A DNA stretch of 5,727 bases, taken from the NCBI GenBank assembly GCA_040752395.1, contig JBFMHD010000179.1:1-5727 (forward strand), written 5' to 3'. Position numbers and translations under genes: made by a program. The notes under the pieces are model-generated. The model saw only the letters and a program-made list of their open reading frames with translations. It made no database searches and had not been told where the DNA came from. Below, piece after piece: positions 1 to 5,451 of this stretch. The DNA is from JBFMHD01 sp040752395 [NCBI: Candidatus Hydrogenedentota bacterium] (lineage in GTDB: Bacteria; JBFMHD01). The stretch's first letter is position 1; every line of letters begins with the position of its first letter.

Positions 1-25
1 TTTTTCATGCTTTGTGTAGAGCGCA
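1..25 (+). repeat. Dispersed short repeat, copy 1 (ends GTGTAGAGCGCA)
   Basis: Positions 12-25 read TTGTGTAGAGCGCA, identical to the last 14 bases of the window (5714-5727). Extending leftward, 1-25 matches 5703-5727 at 22 of 25 positions; the differences are at 9, 10 and 11. A third copy of the 12-base core lies at 69-80. Three exact 12-mers in under 6 kb are not expected by chance, so this is a dispersed repeat family. Its function is unknown. Confidence 0.7.
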
Positions 26-32
26 AAAACGC

Positions 33-64
33 AATAACCCAATAACCCAAGAACCCAAGAACCC
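33..64 (+). repeat. 8-bp tandem repeat, four units
   Basis: Four consecutive octamers: AATAACCC twice, then AAGAACCC twice. A partial fifth unit (AATA) runs into repeat copy 2. It is a short simple-sequence repeat lying between two copies of the GTGTAGAGCGCA repeat. There are no spacers of unique sequence between units, so it is not CRISPR-like. The copy number could vary between strains. Confidence 0.8.
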
Positions 65-68
65 AATA

Positions 69-90
69 GTGTAGAGCGCAATCCGCGCTC
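69..90 (+). repeat. Dispersed short repeat, copy 2, with GC hairpin
   Basis: GTGTAGAGCGCA at 69-80 is the same core as copies 1 and 3. Here it continues into a perfect 6-bp inverted repeat: GAGCGC (74-79) and GCGCTC (85-90), with a 5-nt loop. No T-run follows, so it does not look like an intrinsic terminator. Copy 1 lacks this right arm. The hairpin lies about 85 nt upstream of the first gene, and the sequence between is T/A-rich with repeated TTTTAACTTT-like words. Confidence 0.65.
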
Positions 91-173
91 ATGAGTACTC
101 CTTTTGAAAACAGACCGGCTGACTACAAAAATTTTACTTTTAACTTTTTAATTTTAACTTTATTATATTACTT

Positions 174-1064
174 ATGACTGAATTTGATAAGTATTTTTAT
201 ACACTAAATAAATACTATCGTGAATTATTCGGCTGCCGAACCCAGCGAATAGCTATACGAACAGAATCTACCTGCCCCAATAGAGATGGTACAAAAGCAA
301 GTGGTGGGTGTATATATTGTTCATCTGAAAATCTTATGCCACCAGGGTATTATAAAAACAAGCCTGTGAAAGAACAAATAATTGATAGTATGAATAGAAA
401 TAAAAAAATAAAAAAATTTATAGCTTATTTTCAAGACCATACGTTTACTTATAATTCGATAGAAAGAATGCAGGCATCTATTAAACCTGTTTTTGAGTTT
501 GACAGGATTATAGGGATCTCTATAGGTACAAGGCCAGATACTTTTAATAAAGAGATAATCAATCTTTTGGTCGAGTTAAAAGAGAAGAGATATTTAGAGA
601 TCGAGCTCGGACTCCAGTCTGCAAATGATAAAACACTTGAGTTTATAAACCGCAAACATACAGTAGCGGAATTCGTAAATGCAGTTAAAATGTTAGCAGA
701 TTTCAATATCCCTGTTATCGCACATATTATCATAGGGCTTCCTTATGAAGATAAAAATGATTTTATTAAAACAAGGGATTTATTAAACAGGTTGCCTGTA
801 AAAGGTGTTAAATTTCATAATCTACATATACTTAAAAATACTTATCTTGAAAAATTATATAAGGAGAACAAAGTTAATGTTTTAGAGATGGATGAATATA
901 TAGATATTCTTGTAGAACTAATCAAAGGTTTACGAAAAGATATAGTTGTTTATAGATTACTTGGCGAGGCATCTATGCAATTAACAATAGCTCCTCAATG
1001 GATTCACAAAAAAGATGTATTTATGAATAAATTATTATATATTCTAAGAAAGCAGTTCTGCTGA
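174..1064 (+). CDS. YhcC/YtqA-family (TIGR01212) radical SAM protein
   Basis: A 296-aa cytoplasmic radical SAM enzyme, full length for the family. The [4Fe-4S] cysteines are C34, C46 and C49, in the spaced motif TCPNRDGT...GGCIYC. This C-x11-C-x2-C spacing is typical of the YhcC/YtqA family rather than of CX3CX2C enzymes. Other family landmarks are AYFQ (83-86), GTRPD (117-121), ELGLQSANDKTL (143-154), HIIIGLPYE (183-191), the KFHNLHILKNT block (212-222) and a C-terminal APQW. B. subtilis YtqA has been linked, under the proposed name MnmL, to wobble-uridine (mnm5s2U) tRNA modification; the E. coli YhcC role is unclear to me. A tRNA role here is inference by family only, and no MnmM-like partner lies in the window. 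The ATG at 174 is the first usable start after an in-frame stop at 141. There is no SD before it, only T/A-rich DNA, and no clear terminator follows. Confidence 0.92.
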   Translation: MTEFDKYFYTLNKYYRELFGCRTQRIAIRTESTCPNRDGTKASGGCIYCSSENLMPPGYYKNKPVKEQIIDSMNRNKKIKKFIAYFQDHTFTYNSIERMQASIKPVFEFDRIIGISIGTRPDTFNKEIINLLVELKEKRYLEIELGLQSANDKTLEFINRKHTVAEFVNAVKMLADFNIPVIAHIIIGLPYEDKNDFIKTRDLLNRLPVKGVKFHNLHILKNTYLEKLYKENKVNVLEMDEYIDILVELIKGLRKDIVVYRLLGEASMQLTIAPQWIHKKDVFMNKLLYILRKQFC

Positions 1065-1192
1065 CTCAACTTTGTTTCAGCCGAAAAACTGCCAGGACAA
1101 ACGAGCGACTCCCGAGCTATTGCTTAATATTTACACAAGGATTTAATATTCAGAGAAAATAATGATTAAAATAAAAATAATTATGCGTTTCA

Positions 1193-1753
1193 TCAGCTGA
1201 TCTTGAATAATCGACTTAATTTTTTCAATATTTCAGGTGAACCCTTTACTTCACATAAAGGCTTTAATTGTCTAAATATATAGCTAACATCAAGACCCTT
1301 TTTCTGGCGTTTAATAATTCCTTCAATATCCACCCAATCCTGTGGTCTTTCTGCAAAAGCTTTTAATATTATGAGGTCCTCTGCTGAACAAGTAATGATA
1401 GAAAAATCTTTTATATACTCAAATGTAGATGCCCTTTTAATCATTTTTTTTTCAAAAGGTAGAGCAGCAAGCGCGATATCCGCGGATATACCATTCTTTG
1501 CTTTTAGAAGAAGCACCCTATTTTTTAATGCAAACTCTTTCGGATTAGCTATGCGTGATTTATATCTTTTTAACAATGCATCAATATATTTATGTTCCGA
1601 CCCAAATCCAGTCAGCAGGCTGATATCTATATCCTGGGTCATTCTGACCTCCCCCCATCGTATTACTGCTAAACCACCTATTATACAGAAAGACCATTTT
1701 TGTGATTTAAAAAATTCTTGAAAATCTAAAGCTGCTTCAAGTAGTAAACTCAT
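1193..1753 (-). CDS. AbiEii-like minimal nucleotidyltransferase (putative toxin)
   Basis: A 186-aa protein with the nucleotidyltransferase signature seen in AbiEii/AbiGii-type toxins (DUF1814/DUF6036-like). It has a GG turn (G26, G27), then R37-x-T39-x-D41-I-D43 supplying two metal-binding acids, and a probable third acid at D91 in SADIALAALPFE. Next comes the family's helical SAEDLIILKAFAERPQDWVDI block (122-142) with K130, D138 and D141. Catalytic residues look intact. At 186 aa it is well short of lactococcal AbiEii (about 300 aa) and consists of little beyond the core. Its ATG overlaps the stop of the upstream 80-aa gene by four bases (ATGA), so the two are probably translationally coupled. 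Related enzymes add nucleotides to tRNA ends or other acceptors; the target here is unknown. A non-toxic housekeeping role is possible. The nucleotidyltransferase call is strong; toxin is inference from family and context. Confidence 0.85.
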   Translation of the reverse strand: MSLLLEAALDFQEFFKSQKWSFCIIGGLAVIRWGEVRMTQDIDISLLTGFGSEHKYIDALLKRYKSRIANPKEFALKNRVLLLKAKNGISADIALAALPFEKKMIKRASTFEYIKDFSIITCSAEDLIILKAFAERPQDWVDIEGIIKRQKKGLDVSYIFRQLKPLCEVKGSPEILKKLSRLFKIS

Positions 1754-1992
1754 CGAGCTATTTCTATAAAGTATTTTTGCTGTTCAACTAATCCACTATA
1801 TTTTCTCTCTTTAGAAAATTTATAAGCTAATTGAAGCATATCATCCACTATATGCTGATTTTTCTTATAATCAAATAACTGTAATTCCATATTCTTTAAT
1901 TTATCTAAGTTTTTGCCTGCTCTTTTCCAGGTATTAACCCATAGTTTAATATCATTCTTATCATCTTGTTTTATAATATCACGTTTTTTCAT
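1750..1992 (-). CDS. Small helical protein, putative antitoxin partner
   Basis: An 80-aa charged protein, not assigned to a named family with confidence. The N-terminus is basic (MKKRDIIK). A WVNTWKRAGKNLDKL segment (18-32) is followed by predicted helix to about residue 60, then a SGLVEQQKYF motif (66-75) near the C-terminus. I have an impression of similar small proteins, with a W-x3-WK-x-AG block and a SGLVEQQ tail, upstream of nucleotidyltransferases elsewhere, but cannot verify it. It has no signal peptide or membrane segment. It lies first in the unit and overlaps the nucleotidyltransferase by ATGA, the usual antitoxin-first order. AAGG at 2001-2004 sits 8 nt before the ATG and could be an SD, but it falls between the predicted -10 and the transcription start. 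Alternatives are a substrate-recognition or non-catalytic partner subunit. Confidence 0.78.
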   Translation of the reverse strand: MKKRDIIKQDDKNDIKLWVNTWKRAGKNLDKLKNMELQLFDYKKNQHIVDDMLQLAYKFSKERKYSGLVEQQKYFIEIAR

Positions 1993-2002
1993 AGTTATTA
2001 CC

Positions 2003-2027
2003 TTACAATATTAAGTTGATATTGTAA
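2003..2027. promoter_or_regulatory. Inverted-repeat operator candidate
   Basis: A perfect 9-bp inverted repeat, TTACAATAT (2003-2011) and ATATTGTAA (2019-2027), with a 7-nt centre. A further half-site CAATAT lies at 2031-2036. The palindrome covers the proposed -10 and the whole spacer of the promoter for the 80-aa gene, where a bound dimer would block RNA polymerase. Autoregulation by an antitoxin-like product is the simplest reading but is inferred. Confidence 0.5.
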
Positions 2028-2033
2028 TGTCAA
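2005..2033 (-). promoter_or_regulatory. Sigma70-type promoter of the nucleotidyltransferase pair
   Basis: Read on the minus strand, a perfect -35 TTGACA (2033-2028) is followed by a 17-nt spacer and a -10 TATTGT (2010-2005), 4 of 6 to consensus. Transcription would start near 1998, giving a leader of only about 6 nt before the ATG at 1992. The AAGG at 2001-2004 would then lie outside the mRNA. Either the message is nearly leaderless or the real -10 is elsewhere. Confidence 0.55.
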
Positions 2034-2101
2034 TATGAATTTTAATCTGAAAGATCAAATATGGTTTTAATGCTGTAATAAAGAGTTTCAGCCTGTACTT
2101 C

Positions 2102-3289
2102 TCATTCGGCCAACTTATACTCAATTAGCTTTCCTACAAACGAACCTACTGCAATCTTTGCTTTAACATATACAGGTATCTTAAGATAATCATCAGTTAG
2201 CCAGACCTCAACATCACCCTTTCCCATAAATATGCCTTCTGATTGTAATCTTGGTATAACAAGGATAGTTTTAAATCTTCCAGCTGGTACACTGATAAGC
2301 TCTTTTTTAGTAACATCTATACGTAGATTATAATTTTTTCTTCCATCAAATACAGGTATCTCTATATACTTACCCACCTGTAAATCCATTGTTCTTATGT
2401 TATACAATGCGCCGAGAACATCGGTAACAAAGGGTTGGATATGCATTGGTTGGTATTTTTCATTGTTTTTTGTTCTTATCGCTATGCCTTTAACAGGCTC
2501 TATCTCAACTATCTCGTCCTTCTTTTTTAAAGCCTCTCTAAGATGTTTTTCATAGCGATAGGTAAATAAACCCTCTTTATCAAGATATGTTTCAAGTATA
2601 TCCTTAACTTTAAACCAGAATAAAGATATACTCTCAGTACGCATTCTTATGTAATATGTTTTTCTGTTATTAAACAGCTGACCCTCTGCAACACCAATCT
2701 CAGAACGACCTGCCGGGATCCCGAAATAAGTAATTTTATATTTTAAAACTTCTCCTGGCAAAAAGGCATTATTTACTTTTACAGGATATACAATCTCAGG
2801 CTCCTTTTTAGCGATCAGGGGTGGTGGCGGCGGTTTGGGTTTAACAATTTTTTCAGGTGGTTTAATTACACCTTTATATACCCAGACGAGTTGACCTGAT
2901 GCCAAAATAATTGGGTTCCAGAGCGCTGTCTCTTTAAGTACAAAATACGTCTCGCCTATATTTATAGTATCGTATTTTAAATTCCAATCAGGTCTATCAA
3001 AATAGAAGTATATACTCTCAGCTTTTTGTTCGATAAGGTATCGTGTATCAATTACTGTTACTTGTTTAATAATTATTACAGTTTCAGTCAGAAGTGATGT
3101 TGTTTCCAGTGTCTCGATACACTTTATAATTTCTTGAATGGTTGTATCTTCTTCTGGCAAACCAGGGGTAGTTGTATCTGTTGAAATCTGCTGTGGCTGT
3201 TCTTCCCAGGTATCTTCGATAATGATCTCTTTTTCTCTTACACAGGATATGGTAAAAAATATACACGTAATTAAAAATAATTTTTTCAT
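2102..3289 (-). CDS. Lipoprotein with SH3b-like and DUF3108 domains
   Basis: A 395-aa preprotein starting at MKKLFLITCIFFTISC, a lipoprotein signal peptide with lipidation at C16 (lipobox TISC, slightly weak at -3). An in-frame ATG at 3358 would add 23 residues (418 aa) and bury the signal peptide, so I prefer 3289. Residues 17-65 are an acidic, Thr-rich tether. Residues about 71-142 resemble a bacterial SH3b domain: VTVIDTR at the start and IGETYFVLKE...LW...GQLVWVYKGVI at the end. A proline-rich linker (143-165, with five consecutive prolines) leads to DUF3108 (about 175-393), beginning FLPGEVLKYKITYFGIPAG and containing VPAGRFKT and VWLTDDYLKIPVYVKAKIAVGS. It should be membrane-anchored and face the periplasm. 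DUF3108 has no defined biochemical function known to me; an envelope role is inferred. No SD is visible. It reads toward the 80-aa gene with a 109-nt gap. Confidence 0.85.
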   Translation of the reverse strand: MKKLFLITCIFFTISCVREKEIIIEDTWEEQPQQISTDTTTPGLPEEDTTIQEIIKCIETLETTSLLTETVIIIKQVTVIDTRYLIEQKAESIYFYFDRPDWNLKYDTINIGETYFVLKETALWNPIILASGQLVWVYKGVIKPPEKIVKPKPPPPPLIAKKEPEIVYPVKVNNAFLPGEVLKYKITYFGIPAGRSEIGVAEGQLFNNRKTYYIRMRTESISLFWFKVKDILETYLDKEGLFTYRYEKHLREALKKKDEIVEIEPVKGIAIRTKNNEKYQPMHIQPFVTDVLGALYNIRTMDLQVGKYIEIPVFDGRKNYNLRIDVTKKELISVPAGRFKTILVIPRLQSEGIFMGKGDVEVWLTDDYLKIPVYVKAKIAVGSFVGKLIEYKLAE

Positions 3290-3305
3290 ATTATTAATGT
3301 TATTT

Positions 3306-3319
3306 TTAACTATAGTTAA
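3306..3319. promoter_or_regulatory. 14-bp perfect palindrome upstream of lipoprotein gene
   Basis: TTAACTATAGTTAA is self-complementary over all 14 bases. On the minus strand it contains TATAGT (3314-3309), a 5-of-6 match to a -10 hexamer, about 20 nt before the preferred lipoprotein start. No good -35 lies 16-18 nt upstream (TTATCT is the best at 17). It could be a -10 element, a regulator site or chance in AT-rich DNA. Confidence 0.3.
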
Positions 3320-3352
3320 GCAGAAAATACAAGATAAAAATTCATAGTTTTG

Positions 3353-3368
3353 AGGCACAAAGGCACAT
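3353..3368 (+). repeat. Doubled 8-mer AGGCACA(A/T)
   Basis: AGGCACAA is followed directly by AGGCACAT, two 8-nt units differing only at the last base. It is a very short tandem repeat with the same 8-nt period as the array at 33-64. No function is evident. Confidence 0.4.
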
Positions 3369-3403
3369 CTGTCTCCTGCTTCTTCATTCCACCTATAACT
3401 GAG

Positions 3404-3490
3404 AACGTGTGAAAAAATTAGACTTTTTTAGAAAATGTGGACTGATAATAAAAAACTTAGCAGGTATTAATGTTGATTATTTCACACGTT
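3404..3490. mobile_element. 87-bp MITE-like element with CTGAG direct repeats
   Basis: The ends are a perfect 11-bp inverted repeat, AACGTGTGAAA (3404-3414) and TTTCACACGTT (3480-3490). It extends to 13 bp if AG and CT outside are counted, and weakly inward to 17 of 19. The same 5 bases, CTGAG, abut both ends (3399-3403 and 3491-3495), as expected of a target-site duplication. The interior is AT-rich and encodes no transposase. It is therefore best read as a miniature inverted-repeat element, or a deleted IS, needing a transposase from elsewhere. A paired regulator site or hairpin is the alternative. It lies between the divergent lipoprotein and methyltransferase genes. Confidence 0.5.
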
Positions 3491-3520
3491 CTGAGGCATT
3501 ACCATTTTATCACATTGATA

Positions 3521-3549
3521 TTGACTTATTCTAAATAATAATATATAAA
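3521..3549 (+). promoter_or_regulatory. Sigma70-type promoter for the methyltransferase operon
   Basis: TTGACT (3521-3526) is followed by a 17-nt spacer and TATAAA (3544-3549); each hexamer matches 5 of 6 consensus bases. Transcription would start near 3556, giving a leader of about 55 nt. AAAGGGG in that leader (3588-3594) is 16 nt from the ATG at 3611, too far for a normal SD. The promoter begins 30 nt beyond the MITE-like element. Confidence 0.55.
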
Positions 3550-3610
3550 GAGAGCAGGTCTTTACAACATTTTTCTTGTAACTTCATAAAGGGGCTGTAT
3601 TGTAATAACT

Positions 3611-4360
3611 ATGAGCCAGGAATGGAAGGATTTTTCTAAAATATTTCCAAGAGTATTGAATAAAGAAGAGAGACGGATAAAAGCTTACAAAATACGGCAG
3701 ATTATAAGCGACTATACCTCGAAAACAAGCGGTTTTACACCGCAAACGATGATCGATATTGGGTGTTCAAGCGGTATAATTACATCTGAAATCGCTGAGA
3801 TTTTTGATAAAGCAATAGGATTTGACGTAGACATAAATGCGTTAAGATACGCTAAAGATTCACTTTGCAGAAGGGTTTTATGGGTTGTATCGAACGCTCA
3901 AGCGTTACCTGTAAAGAATAACTCCGTTGACCTTGTAATCTGCAACCATATTTATCAATATATGGGAGACCCGAAACTTATGATGAATGAGATAGAACGG
4001 GTATTAAAGCCCGGAGGGATCTGCTATCTCGCTGTAGCAAACAGGTTTGCGCTTTTTTTTAAGAATTATCCGCTTATAGGGATTCTCCTGTGGCTGCCTC
4101 CGAGATTATTAAAGAAGATCAAATTTATTTTTCCTGAAAAATTTTTTTCTCAAAAACTTGTTGATAGGACGGAGCATCTTAAATTGATCTCAGGATTTGA
4201 CTTTACGGAATACACGATTGATATATTAAAAAGACCGGGAAAGTATTTTACCGAGATACCGCTTTTTTACAGTATCCTATCAAAAGTACCGGAGTCTATT
4301 TTAAAAAGCTTAATATACTTTTCATTCAGTTTCATCTGGATTCTTAAGAAGAAAAAATGA
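3611..4360 (+). CDS. Class I SAM-dependent methyltransferase
   Basis: A 249-aa Rossmann-fold methyltransferase of the Methyltransf_11 type. Motif I is MIDIGCSSG (47-55). The acidic loop binding the SAM ribose is GFDVDINAL (70-78), with D72 the likely contact. NAQALPVKNNSVDLVICNH (95-113) covers motifs II and III, and the ERVLKPGGICYLAVAN strand starts at 129. The C-terminal part is unusual for a soluble enzyme. It has a hydrophobic stretch (about 146-172, including LIGILLWLPPRLLKKIKF) and ends in a hydrophobic, Lys-capped helix (about 230-249, SLIYFSFSFIWILKKKK), suggesting membrane association and perhaps a lipid-linked substrate. Its stop overlaps the next gene's start by ATGA, so the pair is cotranscribed and probably coupled. 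The ATG at 3611 is the only sensible start after an in-frame stop at 3587. The fold is certain; the substrate cannot be told. Confidence 0.88.
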   Translation: MSQEWKDFSKIFPRVLNKEERRIKAYKIRQIISDYTSKTSGFTPQTMIDIGCSSGIITSEIAEIFDKAIGFDVDINALRYAKDSLCRRVLWVVSNAQALPVKNNSVDLVICNHIYQYMGDPKLMMNEIERVLKPGGICYLAVANRFALFFKNYPLIGILLWLPPRLLKKIKFIFPEKFFSQKLVDRTEHLKLISGFDFTEYTIDILKRPGKYFTEIPLFYSILSKVPESILKSLIYFSFSFIWILKKKK

Positions 4361-5394
4361 GTATCATCAGCCACTTTTTATCATATAAAGACAGACTGCG
4401 GTCATATCACCTGCATGGCCTCAAAAGTTGCGGTATAAAAAAGATTAGTAACATACTGCAAACCGAGTACTCAATATATAAAGGCGAGACCATCCTCAAA
4501 TCCAAACCCTATATCGCCAACATAGATATAGGAAACGTCTGCAATTACAAGTGCAGATTCTGCCCCACGGGCGAGGGAAGAAGGGGAAGAGAAACTATTA
4601 TTATGTCCTATGATAGATTCAAGGATATTTTTTTCAGGCTCCACTATGATTACTTTCTGATACTCTACCTTCATATCTGGGGCGAACCGCTTTTAAATAA
4701 TGATTTGGGAAAAATCATCAGACTGATAAAAGAGAAGAACGTTTTCTGCGGGTTCAGCACGAATTTAAGTCTTATGACTTACGAAAAAGCCTTTGAAATA
4801 GTTGAGAGCGGACTTGATTTTATGGTTCTCAGTCTTGACGCGGCAACAGAAGAGTCATACAGGAAATTCAGGACAGGAACTTTTGAGAACGTGATTAGAG
4901 GGCTTGAATATCTTATCAAAGCGCGCGGCAAATTAAAAAAGAGCAAACCATATCTGGAATGGCAGTTTATACTTTTTGAGCACAACAGATCCGAGCTTGA
5001 AATGGCAAAACGATTAAGCGTGGAATACGGCGTTGATAATTTTACGGTTCTTGAGCCTTATGTTGAGGACAAAACGTGGATTCCATTGGGGAAACAGGAC
5101 AAATCGGTTTATAAACATTCATCCCTGCGTTTCTGCAAACGTCCCTGGACGCATATAGCGATCCAGTCTGATGGCGGAGTCTCGCCCTGCTGCTGGGTTT
5201 ATTATAAAAAAGACGATTTTGGAAATATACTCGATAAAGATTTTGACGGTATCTGGAACGGCGGTCAATATATAAGCGCAAGAGAAATCCTTTTGAATAA
5301 AGATGGTACAGGCATAAAGAATGTCTGTCACCTATGTTCCAAAACCAATGTATCGCCGTTTGCATCGTTAAGAGATAAAGATGGGAATGCTTGA
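4357..5394 (+). CDS. Radical SAM/SPASM domain protein
   Basis: A 345-aa iron-sulfur enzyme. The canonical radical SAM CX3CX2C motif is C62-NYK-C66-RF-C69. The GEP SAM-binding motif is at 109-111 (HIWGEPLLN), and SLDAATEESYRKFR (159-172) is the typical mid-barrel motif. A C-terminal SPASM domain (about 258-330) holds C260, C278, C279, C324 and C327 in the pattern C-x2-PW...DGGVSPCC...GNI-x-D...IWNG...CHLC, so it should bind at least one auxiliary cluster. SPASM proteins include peptide-modifying maturases and anaerobic sulfatase activators, and many are of unknown role. No precursor peptide or sulfatase gene is visible here. Translational coupling to the methyltransferase suggests a shared pathway, perhaps a cell-envelope or secondary metabolite. 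It has more G/C-rich codons than the first gene in the blocks I sampled (25 of 60 G+C at 4381-4440 versus 11 of 60 at 361-420), which is only illustrative. Confidence 0.88.
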   Translation: MSIISHFLSYKDRLRSYHLHGLKSCGIKKISNILQTEYSIYKGETILKSKPYIANIDIGNVCNYKCRFCPTGEGRRGRETIIMSYDRFKDIFFRLHYDYFLILYLHIWGEPLLNNDLGKIIRLIKEKNVFCGFSTNLSLMTYEKAFEIVESGLDFMVLSLDAATEESYRKFRTGTFENVIRGLEYLIKARGKLKKSKPYLEWQFILFEHNRSELEMAKRLSVEYGVDNFTVLEPYVEDKTWIPLGKQDKSVYKHSSLRFCKRPWTHIAIQSDGGVSPCCWVYYKKDDFGNILDKDFDGIWNGGQYISAREILLNKDGTGIKNVCHLCSKTNVSPFASLRDKDGNA

Positions 5395-5451
5395 GAATAT
5401 TTTGTCGATCATATTTACGGAGTAATATGGATTAACATAGTACGTATTGCG

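Noticed and set aside
33-80. CRISPR-like array
   Set aside because: The units are 8 nt with no spacers, and no cas gene is present.
1065-1192. Terminator between the convergent radical SAM and nucleotidyltransferase genes
   Set aside because: Only weak inverted matches exist (GCAGTT at 1052-1057 with AACTGC at 1087-1092), with a long loop and no T-run.
1371-1721. A plus-strand frame of 116 codons
   Set aside because: It lies wholly antisense to the nucleotidyltransferase, whose motifs are clear, and its translation shows no domain.
2047-2091. CTGAAA/TTTCAG inverted repeat after the lipoprotein gene
   Set aside because: It is a 6-bp stem with a 33-nt loop and no T-run, so not credible as a terminator.
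3084-3266. A 60-codon minus-strand frame inside the lipoprotein gene
   Set aside because: It is an alternate frame of the same strand, with no recognisable features; the lipoprotein frame is supported by the signal peptide and DUF3108.
3409-3534. A 41-codon plus-strand frame starting at GTG and running through the MITE-like element (begins VKKLDFFRK)
   Set aside because: It has no ribosome site and a GTG start inside the inverted repeat. The inverted repeat with flanking CTGAG explains the sequence better; conservation would be needed to revive it.
4471-5365. Several minus-strand frames of 67-107 codons
   Set aside because: All are antisense to the radical SAM/SPASM gene, with low-complexity or Arg/Tyr/Ser-rich translations and no motifs.
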